A stretch of DNA of 35,112 bases from Acidimicrobiaceae bacterium (GCA_002717365.1 PBDJ01000006.1:6751-41862), one strand, 5' to 3'; shown: positions 23,593 to 32,305, counted from the stretch's first letter. Translations and numbers: made by a program. The notes: generated by a model from the sequence alone, not told the origin.

Positions 23593-23633
23593 TGGGGTCA
23601 GTTCGGTGACGGCCCACGGGGCACACTGCGGGG

Positions 23634-25193
23634 ATGGAGACTCCCGGGACGACCGACGTGGTGCACTTCACCGTCGACGGTGTCGACGTCGAGGTTCCCG
23701 ACGACGGTGGAACGCTGCTCGACGTCCTTCGGGACCGGATCGGCATCCGGTCGGTCAAGGATGGGTGCAGCCCCCAAGGCCAATGCGGTTGCTGCACGGT
23801 GCTGGTCGACGACCAGGCCCGAGTCTCGTGCGTAACCCCGGCCCGCCGGGTCAACGGACGGACGGTGACCACCCTCGACGGTCTGGACCCCGAGGTCCGC
23901 ACGGCGTGGGCCGAGGCGTTCTGTTCTACCGGAGGGAGCCAATGCGGGTTTTGCACTCCGGGCATCGTGGTCCGCTTCGCCGGGCTGCGGGCCGGGGCGG
24001 ACGACACCGGGATCCCCGACCGGGCCCGGGCGGCCCGGGCTCTGCACGCCCACCTCTGCCGGTGCACCGGCTGGCAGACGGTTCTCGAAGCGTGGGAGGC
24101 CTACGGTTCGGCACCTCCGGTTGACCCTGACCGCGGTCCGGCTGCCCGTCGGGCCGCCCTTGAGGGTCGGACCTCCCAGGCCGTGGGTCCCGAAGTGGTT
24201 CTAGGTCGGGGCGGCTTTGCTGCTGACACGGTTCCCGAGGGATCACTGGTGGCGGTGCCGGACGGTCGTGGTGGATGGGCGATGGGCGACACTGCGGCCG
24301 CAGCCCGTCAGGCGGCCGGAAAGGTTCCGGGCCGGCGTACCCCGGCCGCGGCGAGTCCGCCACTAGACGTCCCGGAAGGCGACTGGGATGCAGAGATTCG
24401 CACCTCCTGGGTCGAGCCGGCCTACCTGGAAACCGACGCCTCATGGTGTGTGCCCGGAGGTGAACCCACCAGCCCGTTGGCCAACGGCGGCGCCTTCGGA
24501 GCCAAGCTCGGTTCGGAGGCACCCGCGGCGGCCCGATCTTTGGCTGATGAGCACGGGTGTCCGGTGTTGGTTCTGGAGTCTCGTGAGGATTCCGTGCGGA
24601 CTGGCGCCAAGCGTCCACCAGTGGCCGGCGGTGCTCGGGCCGACGGAACGGGCCGACTCCGGGTGGTCCGCACCCCCGGGATCGTCGAGGCGGTCGCCGT
24701 CGTTGCCCCGGACTTGAAGGTCGAAGAGGTTGATGTGCCCGGCCCGCCCACGTCGGCCACTCTCCGAGCCGCTGGGTGGGCCGAGGCCGTGGTGTTGCTC
24801 ACCGGAGCCGGGGCTATGGCGCCTGGCCAGCCCGTGGTGTCTCCCGACGGTGCCGAAGCGACAGCCGTCGTCGACCACGACACCATCCGGGTGACTGTCC
24901 GTTGTGGTGAACCGCTGGACGAGGTAGTGCTGCGGTCGTACTGCATCGGTGCGGCCCACATGGCGTGGAGCTGGATCACCTCAGAGGGCCTGTCGGTTGA
25001 CGACGACGGCGTAGTCCACGACCTGACTGTGCGATCCTTCGGCATCGTCCGGGCCACCGAAACTCCGATGATTGTCGTCGAGGTGTTGGCTGACGACGGT
25101 CTGCCGGTGAACGGATCGGACGCCGTGTTCGCCGCGGTGGCTGCCGCCACATGGTGCCATCGCGGGTGCCCCCCTGAACTACCCACCGGATAG
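23634..25193 (+). CDS. Compact xanthine-dehydrogenase-like protein with fused 2Fe-2S domains
   Basis: A 519-residue single chain. Residues 9-80 are a plant-type ferredoxin domain (DGCSPQGQCGCCTV and Cys66). Residues 85-155 are the second 2Fe-2S domain (GSQCGFCTPG, LCRCTGW). The rest is a shortened molybdenum-subunit-like part: LGRGGFAADTVP, EPAYLETDASWC, LANGGAFGAKLG (the GGxFGxK-type motif, about 282-293), SREDSVRTGAKRPP, and a C-terminal region with EVLADDGLPVNGSDAVFAAVAAATW. Ordinary xanthine dehydrogenase large subunits exceed 700 residues in this part alone, so much of the cofactor-binding domain is missing. No separate coxL or coxM gene is adjacent. I recall similar ~500-residue proteins in actinobacteria. 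Activity and molybdenum binding are unproven. Confidence 0.8.
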   Translation: METPGTTDVVHFTVDGVDVEVPDDGGTLLDVLRDRIGIRSVKDGCSPQGQCGCCTVLVDDQARVSCVTPARRVNGRTVTTLDGLDPEVRTAWAEAFCSTGGSQCGFCTPGIVVRFAGLRAGADDTGIPDRARAARALHAHLCRCTGWQTVLEAWEAYGSAPPVDPDRGPAARRAALEGRTSQAVGPEVVLGRGGFAADTVPEGSLVAVPDGRGGWAMGDTAAAARQAAGKVPGRRTPAAASPPLDVPEGDWDAEIRTSWVEPAYLETDASWCVPGGEPTSPLANGGAFGAKLGSEAPAAARSLADEHGCPVLVLESREDSVRTGAKRPPVAGGARADGTGRLRVVRTPGIVEAVAVVAPDLKVEEVDVPGPPTSATLRAAGWAEAVVLLTGAGAMAPGQPVVSPDGAEATAVVDHDTIRVTVRCGEPLDEVVLRSYCIGAAHMAWSWITSEGLSVDDDGVVHDLTVRSFGIVRATETPMIVVEVLADDGLPVNGSDAVFAAVAAATWCHRGCPPELPTG

Positions 25194-25250
25194 CCCGCCC
25201 AGCCGGGATGTGGCAGGCTCGCCGCCCTTCCCTAGAAACGGAGACCATCA

Positions 25251-25625
25251 ATGAGCAAGACCGTCGGTCCCTACACTCCGGTCGTTCGCGCCGGCGATCT
25301 GCTGTTCGTCAGCGGCCAGATCGGCATCGTCGATGGCAGCACCGTCGACGGTCCCGTCACCGGCAGCCTCGCCGAGGGAGGCCTCCAAGCTCAGGCCACT
25401 CAGGCGTTGGCCAATCTGAGGACTCAGGTGGAGGCAAACGGAGCCACTCTGGACCAGGTAGTCAAAACCACGGTGTTTCTGACCGACATGGGCAACTTCG
25501 CGGCGATGAACGAGATCTATTGCGAGGCCTTCGGCGACAGCCGCCCAGCCCGTTCGTGCGTGGCCGTAGCCGCACTTCCCCTTGGCGCTGTCTTCGAGGT
25601 GGAAGCCGTCGTCCACATCGGCTGA
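25251..25625 (+). CDS. ridA: RidA/YjgF-family enamine deaminase
   Basis: A 124-residue RidA-type protein, which hydrolyses reactive enamine/imine intermediates released by PLP enzymes. Landmarks are GPYTPVVRAGDLLFVSGQIG near the start, QATQALANLRTQVEANGATLDQVVKTTVFLTDM in the middle, and SRPARSCVAVAALPLGAVFEVEAVV, whose Arg is the substrate-carboxylate ligand. The length matches the family. The ATG has GGAG 8 bases upstream. It sits 57 bp downstream of the compact xanthine-dehydrogenase-like gene and may share its transcript. Confidence 0.96.
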   Translation: MSKTVGPYTPVVRAGDLLFVSGQIGIVDGSTVDGPVTGSLAEGGLQAQATQALANLRTQVEANGATLDQVVKTTVFLTDMGNFAAMNEIYCEAFGDSRPARSCVAVAALPLGAVFEVEAVVHIG

Positions 25626-25680
25626 CTCAGTGGCCGGCACGGGAGTGCGCCGGCCAGGTCCGAGATGGCAGACTGCGCGC

Positions 25681-25857
25681 ATGCTCGGCGCGGTCCTCAT
25701 GGTCATCCTTCTTGTCGTGGTGATGCCGGTAGGCATCCTGGTCAGCGGGGCAGTAGCTGCCTCCCTGCTGGGCGGCCTTCTTAAGCGGGACGTGGACGCC
25801 ACGCATGCGGGATCTGAACTCCTCGAGGTCAGCGAGACCAACCCCTACTCTGGCTGA
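25681..25857 (+). CDS. Small single-pass membrane protein, function unknown
   Basis: A 58-residue peptide starting at ATG 25681. Residues 2-33 form one long hydrophobic helix (VLMVILLVVVMPVGILVSG in its first part) and the rest is acidic and hydrophilic, ending near SETNPYSG. Third codon positions are GC-rich, as in real genes of this window, but no strong Shine-Dalgarno is seen. It lies between ridA and the convergent GlnR-like regulator. I do not recognise a family. In-frame sequence upstream overlaps ridA and is unlikely to be used. Confidence 0.6.
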   Translation: MLGAVLMVILLVVVMPVGILVSGAVAASLLGGLLKRDVDATHAGSELLEVSETNPYSG

Positions 25858-25885
25858 CTGCCCCGGGCCGGTCGCTTCGTCTGGT

Positions 25886-26566
25886 CTAGACGTTCCAGCG
25901 GGACTGGCCGAACCGGTAGCCCACTGAGCGGACGGTGTGGATTAGTCCGGCGTGCTCCTCACCCAACTTGGCTCGGAGGCGCCGCACGTGGACGTCCACT
26001 GTGCGGGCACCGCCGTAGTAGTCGTAGCCCCACACCCGGCTCAACAGGGTTTCCCGAGTGAACACCTTGCCCGGGTGCGACGCCAGGAACTTCAGCAACT
26101 CGTACTCCATGTAGGTGAGGTCGAGGGGCGATCCGTCGATGGCCGCCTGGTAGGTCTCCAGGTTCAGAACCAGGGGCCCGTATTCGACCAACTCGGGTTG
26201 GACTTCCCGGCCCGTCCGGAAGCAGAGGTGTTCGAGACGGGCCTGGAACTCGTTGGGCCGAAACGGCGTCAGGCAGAAGTCGTCGAACAGGTCCTCGCGC
26301 AATTCCAGGTCTGCCAGCTGGCTACTGTCGACCAGCAGGAAAAGCGGGGAGAGCGGCATTTCCACCTTGCGGAGTCGCCGGCAGAGGGCGAAGGCCCCCT
26401 CGGGATCGGTATCGGCTACCACGACGGCACCGGCCCAACCCCCGATGGGCTCCTCGGCCATGGCGGCTTCAGCATTCGGCATCGACTTCCACACCCAGCC
26501 TCCCAGGTCTAGGCACTGGGCCAGTTCCGGGGGTGGTGGGTCGGGAAAGACGAGCAGCGTGTCCAT
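25886..26566 (-). CDS. GlnR-like OmpR-family nitrogen regulator
   Basis: A 226-residue protein with a divergent receiver domain (about 1-115) and a winged-helix DNA-binding domain (about 128-222). The latter reads LTYMEYELLKFLASHPGKVF, WGYDYYGGARTVDVHVRRLR and IHTVRSVGYRF, very close to actinobacterial GlnR. The receiver lacks the usual N-terminal acidic pair (LLVFPDPPPP) but keeps an Asp in AVVVADTDPEG, the state known for the orphan, non-phosphorylated GlnR receivers. No kinase is adjacent. The gene lies 109 bp downstream of glutamine synthetase I on the same strand. With the phased half-sites between the two glutamine synthetase genes, this supports a role in nitrogen control. Other OmpR-type regulators remain possible. 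Confidence 0.85.
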   Translation of the reverse strand: MDTLLVFPDPPPPELAQCLDLGGWVWKSMPNAEAAMAEEPIGGWAGAVVVADTDPEGAFALCRRLRKVEMPLSPLFLLVDSSQLADLELREDLFDDFCLTPFRPNEFQARLEHLCFRTGREVQPELVEYGPLVLNLETYQAAIDGSPLDLTYMEYELLKFLASHPGKVFTRETLLSRVWGYDYYGGARTVDVHVRRLRAKLGEEHAGLIHTVRSVGYRFGQSRWNV

Positions 26567-26675
26567 GGCGAAGGTGGGGATCCCTAACTCTCATTCTGCC
26601 CGACGGGATCGGGATTTACTTTGTCTGGCGTCGCGATCGACACGCGTCGTGGACCTCGGCCGGCTCGGAAGGCCT

Positions 26676-28034
26676 TTACCAGTTGGGGAGGTAGGTCTCC
26701 AGTTCGAACGGCGTGACCTGGCGCTGATACTCGTTCCACTCGGCTCGCTTGTTGCGTAGGAACCACTCAAAGATGTGGTCGCCGAGGGCGTCGCGCACCA
26801 GAGTCGAGGCCTCCATCTCGTCGAGCGCTTCGCTGAGGTTGGCCGGTAAGCCGTCCACACCGAGGTCCCGCTGCTCTCTGCGACTTAGGTCGTAGAGGTT
26901 GACTCGGGCCTCCGGCGGGAGCTCCAAGCCCTCCTCCACACCACGCAGGCCGGCAGCCAGCATCACCGAGAAGGCCAGGTACGGGTTGCACGACGGGTCC
27001 AGGGCCCGGTACTCGATCCTGGTGGATTCCACCTTTCCCGGTTTAGGGACGGGTACTCGAACCAGGGCTGAGCGGTTATTCCGGGCCCACGACACGTACC
27101 GGGGGGCCTCGTAGCCCTCGTTAATTCGCTTGTAGGAGTTGACCAACTGGTTGGTTACGGCGGTGATCTCACGGGCATGGTGCAACAGACCAGCGATGAA
27201 CGCCCGGGCCACCTCGGACAGACCGTCCGGGTCGCCGGGGTCATGGAAGGCGTTCTGTCCGTCCTGGAACAACGACAGGTGGGTGTGCATCCCGGATCCC
27301 TGGACGCCGTTCAGTGGCTTAGGCATGAAGGTGGCGTACACGCCACGGTCCATGGCGATCTTCTTCACGGCCAGGCGGAGGGTCATGACCGAATCGGCCA
27401 TGGACAGCGCGTCGGTGTACTGGAGGTCGATCTCGTGTTGGCTGGGGCTGTCCTCGTGGAACGAGTACTCAACAGGGATAGAAAGCGCCTCGAGCATGTG
27501 GAGGGTCTGCTTTCGCAGGTCGGAGGCCACGTCGGTCGTCGTAAGGTCGAAGTACGACGCACGGTCTAGCGGTACGGGCGCTGTAGAAGTGTCGGTGTCG
27601 GCGAAGTAAAAAAACTCCACCTCCGGGGCGCAAAACATGTCGAACCCAATGGCCCGGGCCCGCTCCACGTTTCGGCGCAGGACCTGGCGGGGGTCGCCCT
27701 CGAACGGGCTGCCGTCCAGGTTCGTGATGTCGCAGAAGATGGTGCCCGACGGCTCCTCGGGGTCAGCCCACGGGAGCAGTTCGAACGTGGCGGCATCAGG
27801 GCGGGCAAGCACGTCACTTTCCTGGACCCTGCTAAACCCGTCGATAGCCGAGCCGTCGAACTGGAGACCCTCGTCGAGCACCGCCTCCAGTTCGGCCGGG
27901 GAAATAGCCACCGACTTGTGGCGACCTTGGACGTCGGTGAACCACAGGCGGATAAGACGCACACCGCGTTCCTCCACAGTGCGCAGCACATAATCCTGTT
28001 GGTCCTTTCGCCGGTCCTCGGAGGTGCTTCCCAT
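26676..28034 (-). CDS. glnA: Glutamine synthetase type I, alpha subtype
   Basis: A 452-residue dodecameric-type glutamine synthetase that makes glutamine from glutamate, ammonia and ATP. Signatures are FDGSAIDGF near the start, EVEFFYF, EYSFHEDSPSQHEIDLQY, FMPKPLNGVQGSGMHTHLSL (the ATP-binding region) and NRSALVRVPVP. The length (shorter than ~470) and the C-terminus FEWFLRNKRAEWNEYQRQV resemble the GSI-alpha form of Bacillus and mycobacterial GlnA2 rather than the adenylylated GSI-beta. ATG 28034 is preferred over 28046 because GGAG lies 4 bases upstream. It is divergent from GSII across a 185-bp region with a likely GlnR box and is followed by the GlnR-like gene. Confidence 0.97.
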   Translation of the reverse strand: MGSTSEDRRKDQQDYVLRTVEERGVRLIRLWFTDVQGRHKSVAISPAELEAVLDEGLQFDGSAIDGFSRVQESDVLARPDAATFELLPWADPEEPSGTIFCDITNLDGSPFEGDPRQVLRRNVERARAIGFDMFCAPEVEFFYFADTDTSTAPVPLDRASYFDLTTTDVASDLRKQTLHMLEALSIPVEYSFHEDSPSQHEIDLQYTDALSMADSVMTLRLAVKKIAMDRGVYATFMPKPLNGVQGSGMHTHLSLFQDGQNAFHDPGDPDGLSEVARAFIAGLLHHAREITAVTNQLVNSYKRINEGYEAPRYVSWARNNRSALVRVPVPKPGKVESTRIEYRALDPSCNPYLAFSVMLAAGLRGVEEGLELPPEARVNLYDLSRREQRDLGVDGLPANLSEALDEMEASTLVRDALGDHIFEWFLRNKRAEWNEYQRQVTPFELETYLPNW

Positions 28035-28074
28035 GGGCTCCAGCATGCGGGCACCGGGTGTCGATCACCAGCAC

Positions 28075-28124
28075 GGGGACAGTTCGTTCACATGGTGTTC
28101 ACAGTTAGAAGACAGTCACGAAAC
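28075..28124. promoter_or_regulatory. Phased half-site array resembling a GlnR box
   Basis: Five hexamers each ending in AC occur exactly 11 bp apart: GGGGAC (28075), GTTCAC (28086), GTTCAC (28097), GAAGAC (28108) and CGAAAC (28119). This gives AC-N9-AC spacing throughout. The known actinobacterial GlnR box is alternating GTnAC and GAAAC half-sites with six bases between them, i.e. the same 11-bp period. The array lies between the GSI and GSII genes, 41 bp above the GSI start and 96 bp above the GSII start, so one regulator could serve both. The first hexamer is the weakest. Confidence 0.65.
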
Positions 28125-28219
28125 TGTTGGAGTCGTAAGTTTGTTGGCATCCGGCGGACGCGCTGGGAATTGCTGAACTAACCACGCCGACCCTGGTCGG
28201 CCGACCAGGAGAAACCACA

Positions 28220-29233
28220 ATGGCCATTAGGGCTGAGTACATCTGGATCGACGGCACGGAGCCCCTGCCGTATGTCCGCTCCAAGACCAAGATCATCGAC
28301 GATTCCGAGCATCTCCCGATTTGGGGATTCGACGGGTCCAGCACCAATCAGGCGCCGGGCGACAACTCCGACTGTGTGCTGCGCCCCGTGTTCTCCTGTC
28401 CGGACCCGATCCGCGGCGGCGACGACGTCCTGGTTCTGTGCGACGTGTGCCTGCCCGACGGGGACATGACCCCTCACCCGAGCAACTCGCGAGCGGCCTG
28501 CGTGGAGGTTTACGAGAAGTACGCCGACCAGGAGCCCATCTTCGGCATCGAACAGGAGTACACCTTCTTCCTGGAGGGCCGCCCGCTGGGCTGGCCAGTC
28601 GAGGGCTACCCGGCCCCGCAGGGCCCGTACTACTGCGGAGTTGGGGCAATCGAGATCGCCGGTCGCGACATCGTCGAAGCCCACACCAAGGCCTGCATGG
28701 ACGCCGGCCTGGCTATCTCGGGGACCAACGCTGAGGTGATGCTCGGCCAGTGGGAGTTCCAGATCGGCCCGGTCGACACAGTGGCCGCCGCCGACCAGGT
28801 CTGGATGGCCCGCTACCTGCTTTACCGGGTGGCCGAGAACTTCGGGGTCGACGCCTCAGTGGCCGCCAAGCCCATCAAGGGCGACTGGAACGGTGCCGGT
28901 GCTCACACCAACTTCTCGACCAACGCCATGCGCGAGGGCTACGACGCTGTCATCGCGGCGTGCGAGGCACTGGGTGCTGAGGGCAAGCCCGCCGAGCACA
29001 TCGCTGGCTACGGGCTCGGGACTGAGGAGCGTCTGACCGGCGCCCACGAGACCCAACGCTACGACCAGTTCAACTACGGCGTGTCTGACCGGGGCGCCTC
29101 AGTTCGCATCCCGTGGCAGGTCCACCTGGACCAGAAGGGCTACATCGAGGATCGCCGCCCGAACGCCAACATGGACCCGTATGTGGTCACCCGGCTGATC
29201 ACCAACACCTGCTGCGAGGCCTTGGCCAGCTGA
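28220..29233 (+). CDS. glnII: Glutamine synthetase type II
   Basis: A 337-residue glutamine synthetase of the eukaryote-like GSII family, also found in rhizobia and actinobacteria. Landmarks are WGFDGSSTNQAPGDNSDC near residue 34, RAACVEVYEKY, GIEQEYTFF near residue 110, PYYCGVG, EVMLGQWEFQIGP near residue 172, and KGDWNGAGAHTNFST near residue 224, followed by DRGASVRIP. The ATG has AGGAG 9 bases upstream. It differs from GSI in fold size and oligomer and is often induced under nitrogen limitation. It is divergent from glnA, followed by a strong hairpin and then by NAD synthetase. Confidence 0.98.
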   Translation: MAIRAEYIWIDGTEPLPYVRSKTKIIDDSEHLPIWGFDGSSTNQAPGDNSDCVLRPVFSCPDPIRGGDDVLVLCDVCLPDGDMTPHPSNSRAACVEVYEKYADQEPIFGIEQEYTFFLEGRPLGWPVEGYPAPQGPYYCGVGAIEIAGRDIVEAHTKACMDAGLAISGTNAEVMLGQWEFQIGPVDTVAAADQVWMARYLLYRVAENFGVDASVAAKPIKGDWNGAGAHTNFSTNAMREGYDAVIAACEALGAEGKPAEHIAGYGLGTEERLTGAHETQRYDQFNYGVSDRGASVRIPWQVHLDQKGYIEDRRPNANMDPYVVTRLITNTCCEALAS

Positions 29234-29250
29234 TCCCCGGACCCCGTTGA

Positions 29251-29278
29251 GGAACCCCCGGCTTCGGCCGGGGGTTCC
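29251..29278 (+). terminator. Intrinsic-type terminator after glnII
   Basis: A perfect 12-bp GC-rich stem with a TTCG tetraloop (GGAACCCCCGGC / GCCGGGGGTTCC) lies 17 bp after the glnII stop. It is followed by GTCGTTTTC, only a short T-tract, as is common in high-GC actinobacteria. It separates glnII from nadE. Confidence 0.85.
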
Positions 29279-29374
29279 GTCGTTTTCGGCGGCCCTCCCT
29301 GATCGGCTCCTGACACGACAGCCCGGAGACTCCCGGCCCGGATAGCCGAGGGAGCCCGTCGGTACGCTGCACCC

Positions 29375-31066
29375 ATGAACCGGATCCGGCTAGCGCTGAT
29401 GCAGATCAACACGGTGGTCGGGGACCTTCCCGGCAACGTGGACCGGATTCGTCAACGGTTGGACCAGGTTGTCGACTGCGACCTAGCCCTCTTCCCCGAG
29501 ATGGCAGTTACCGGCTACCCGTTGGAGGACCTGGTCCACAAGCCGGGCTTCGTGGCCGACAGCCGGGCTGCCCTCGACGAGGTAGCGGCCCTCAGTGACC
29601 GGTGCACCCTGGCCGTCGGCTTCGCCGACCCGGGACCCGACGGAACTGTCTACAACGCCCTAGCCGTATGCCGGAACGGACAGGTCCTCGGGACGGTCCA
29701 CAAGGAGTGCTTGCCCACCTACGACGTGTTCGACGAGGCCCGGGACTTCCGGGCCGGAACCGGACCGCTCCGACTGTTCCGGGTGGCCGGGGTGCGGGTC
29801 GGCCTCGCTATCTGCGAGGACCTGTGGGTGCCCGGTGGCCCAGTCGAGCGACTGGTGGCCGGTGGAGCCGAGATGGTGGCCACCATCAACGGATCGCCCT
29901 ACCACCGGGGCAAGCAAGCGGCCCGGGAGTCGGTGGTGACGGCCACCGCGACCTGGTCGGGGCGTCCGGTGGCCTACGTGAACCTGGTGGGAGGTCAGGA
30001 CCAACTGGTGTTCGACGGCGGGTCGATGGTCGCCGACCCGGCAGGTCGCATCATCGGGAACGGGCCCCGGTTCGAAGAGGCGGTCGTTTGCCTCGACGTC
30101 GACGTTGACGAGGTGCCCACTCCGCCTGACGGACTTCCGGTGGTCGACGTGTCGGATCCAGTCGACCGATCTGACCACCTGGTGGTTCCTCCGCTGGCCC
30201 CCCTCGACGAGGTGGGCGAGCTCTACGAAGCCCTGGTGCTGGCTACCCGTGACTACGTCCACAAGAGCGGCTTCAGCGACGTTTGCCTCGGTTTGTCCGG
30301 CGGGGTGGACTCGGCCCTGGTAGCCACTATCGCCGCCGACGCCCTGGGTTCGGACCGGGTGCATGCCGTACTGATGCCGTCCCGACACTCCAGCGAACAC
30401 TCGGTGAACGACGCCGAGGACCTGGTGTCTCGCCAGGGGCTCGATGACCTCACGTTGCCCATCGAAGAGGTCCACCGGGCGCTTGGTGAGGCACTGGCCA
30501 CCACACCGGAGGGTGAGCCGGTCGGCCTGACCGACGAGAACCTGCAGTCCCGGATCCGAGGCGTGCTGTTGATGGCCCGGGCCAATGCCAATGGCTGGCT
30601 GGTTCTCTCCACCGGTAACAAAAGCGAGTCGGCCGTCGGCTACACCACCCTGTACGGCGACACGGCGGGAGCCTTCGCGGTGATCAAGGACGTCACCAAG
30701 ACCCGCGTCTACGAACTCTGCCATTGGCGCAATTCCCAGGAACCAGCGGCAGATGGCCGGCAAGTGGTTCCAGAGGCCATTTTGGACAAGCCACCTTCAG
30801 CCGAACTGCGACCCGACCAACGCGACGACCAGAGCCTGCCCCCCTACGACGTGCTGGACCCCGTCCTGGAGGCCTACATCGAGGGGAACCGGACCCGATC
30901 CGAGTTGGTGGCCGACGGTCACGACCCCGACCTCGTAGGCCAGATCGTCGAACTGGTCGACGCTGCCGAGTACAAGCGCCGACAGACCCCGCTAGGTCCC
31001 AAGGTCACCGTGAAGGGATTCGGGAGGGACCGCCGAATGCCCATCGTCAACCACTACCGAGGCTGA
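29375..31066 (+). CDS. nadE: Glutamine-dependent NAD+ synthetase
   Basis: A 563-residue two-domain enzyme that amidates nicotinate adenine dinucleotide to NAD+. The N-terminal carbon-nitrogen hydrolase domain (about 1-260) has its Glu in LFPEMAVTGYPLEDL, Lys in HKECLPTYDVFDE and Cys in ICEDLWVPGG; it releases ammonia from glutamine. The C-terminal synthetase domain (about 285-563) has the PP-loop GLSGGVDSALVA, MPSRHSSEHSVNDAEDL and STGNKSESAVGYTTLYGD, and ends with GFGRDRRMPI. Start ATG 29375 begins the domain directly. Its use of glutamine fits the adjacent glutamine synthetases, although a terminator separates it from glnII. Confidence 0.97.
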   Translation: MNRIRLALMQINTVVGDLPGNVDRIRQRLDQVVDCDLALFPEMAVTGYPLEDLVHKPGFVADSRAALDEVAALSDRCTLAVGFADPGPDGTVYNALAVCRNGQVLGTVHKECLPTYDVFDEARDFRAGTGPLRLFRVAGVRVGLAICEDLWVPGGPVERLVAGGAEMVATINGSPYHRGKQAARESVVTATATWSGRPVAYVNLVGGQDQLVFDGGSMVADPAGRIIGNGPRFEEAVVCLDVDVDEVPTPPDGLPVVDVSDPVDRSDHLVVPPLAPLDEVGELYEALVLATRDYVHKSGFSDVCLGLSGGVDSALVATIAADALGSDRVHAVLMPSRHSSEHSVNDAEDLVSRQGLDDLTLPIEEVHRALGEALATTPEGEPVGLTDENLQSRIRGVLLMARANANGWLVLSTGNKSESAVGYTTLYGDTAGAFAVIKDVTKTRVYELCHWRNSQEPAADGRQVVPEAILDKPPSAELRPDQRDDQSLPPYDVLDPVLEAYIEGNRTRSELVADGHDPDLVGQIVELVDAAEYKRRQTPLGPKVTVKGFGRDRRMPIVNHYRG

Positions 31067-31132
31067 GAGTTCGATGTGGATGAGAAACGGCCGACGAAAT
31101 AGGTGACAACTACGGGATGTTTCGCCATGATT

Positions 31133-31148
31133 CGTGACAATGGTCACG
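31133..31148. promoter_or_regulatory. Palindrome upstream of the sigma factor gene
   Basis: CGTGACAATGGTCACG has perfect 6-bp arms around AATG. A further GTGACAA lies at 31103, and TTCACG at 31151 followed 18 bp later by TAGATA (31175) could be a -35/-10 pair just downstream. The site lies in the 247-bp region before the sigma factor, the rest of which shows no gene. A regulator-binding site is plausible but unproven. Confidence 0.35.
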
Positions 31149-31313
31149 TTTTCACGTTGTGGTCTAGAGGGCCGTAGATAGGGTGGCCGACGATCGGGGG
31201 AGCAGGCCGATACGACCGGGTGAGTTCGGTCCGGCCAGTGGCTGATCGGACAGGGCGAAGGACTCGGGAAGCACCACCGGTAGTGGGCTCCCCCGGCTGG
31301 AGGAGGTTCGAGG

Positions 31314-32252
31314 GTGGCCAAGGAGCGGATTGAACGAGACGAGGAAGACCTCGTCCGCCTGTACCTCACTGACATTGGCCAGTATCCGCTGCTGACCAAA
31401 GAAGGCGAGGTCCGCCTCGCCCAACAGATCGAGGCCGGGGTCGAGGCCCGGGCCGGGTTGGCCGACGGAGGAGACGACCTTGCACCGGCCCGACGCCGTG
31501 AGCTCAAGCGCAACCTGAAGCGTGGCGAGGACGCCGAGCGCACCTTCGTCCAGTCGAACCTGCGGCTGGTCGTCTCTATCGCCAAGAAATACCAAGCCTC
31601 TGGGCTGCCTTTGCTGGATCTCATCCAGGAGGGCAACCTGGGCCTGATGCACGCCGTCGAGAAGTTCGACTGGCGAAAGGGCTTCAAGTTCTCCACGTAC
31701 GCCACCTGGTGGATTCGTCAGGCCATCACCCGGGGAATCGCCAACACCGGTCGGACGATTCGTCTGCCCGTGCATGCCGGTGACACCTTGGCCCGCCTCC
31801 AGAAGGCCCGGTCGCGGCTAGAACTCAAGTTGGGCCGCCAGGCCACGCTGGCCGAGTTGGCCCTCGAGGTGGAAATGCCCGAGGACAAGGTGACCGAGGC
31901 GCTGCGCTTCGCTGCAGAACCCCTGTCGCTCAGCGAGCCGCTCCGCGAGGACGGCGACGCCGAGTTGGGTGACGTGGTCGAGGACCGGGCGGCCGAGTCA
32001 CCGTTCGAGGAGGCGGCCACATCCCTGCTTCCCGAGGAAATCAGTCGCCTGCTAGCTCCACTGGACTCCAGAGAACGCGAGATCTTGAAACTGCGCTTCG
32101 GCCTGGACCGTGGCGAGCCTCGGACCCTTGAAGAGGTCGGGGAGCATTTCAACTTGACTCGGGAACGAATTCGTCAGATCGAAGCCCGAGCCATGTCCAA
32201 ATTGCGGCATCCGAGCAGCGACACCGGCGCCCGCGACCTGTTGGCCGTCTGA
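31314..32252 (+). CDS. RNA polymerase sigma factor, sigma-70 group 2
   Basis: A 312-residue sigma factor starting at GTG 31314, with GGAGGAGG about 7-14 bases upstream. Region 1.2 is EEDLVRLYLTDIGQYPLLTKEGEVRLAQQIEAG. Region 2 contains NLRLVVSIAKKYQASGLPLLDLIQEGNLGLMHAVEKFDWRKG and STYATWWIRQAITR. Region 3 follows, then region 4 with LREREIL-like SREREILKLRFGLD and LEEVGEHFNLTRERIRQIEARAMSKLR. It lacks the long acidic region 1.1 of primary sigma factors, so it is most likely a SigB/HrdA-type alternative factor of group 2. RsbV/RsbW genes are 1.3 kb downstream, but those usually control SigB/SigF of group 3, so a link is not assumed. Confidence 0.94.
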   Translation: MAKERIERDEEDLVRLYLTDIGQYPLLTKEGEVRLAQQIEAGVEARAGLADGGDDLAPARRRELKRNLKRGEDAERTFVQSNLRLVVSIAKKYQASGLPLLDLIQEGNLGLMHAVEKFDWRKGFKFSTYATWWIRQAITRGIANTGRTIRLPVHAGDTLARLQKARSRLELKLGRQATLAELALEVEMPEDKVTEALRFAAEPLSLSEPLREDGDAELGDVVEDRAAESPFEEAATSLLPEEISRLLAPLDSREREILKLRFGLDRGEPRTLEEVGEHFNLTRERIRQIEARAMSKLRHPSSDTGARDLLAV

Positions 32253-32305
32253 TCCGTCGGTCGGGTTCCGGACGCCCCGCTGGCGACCGATCCGGATAAT
32301 GAGAC

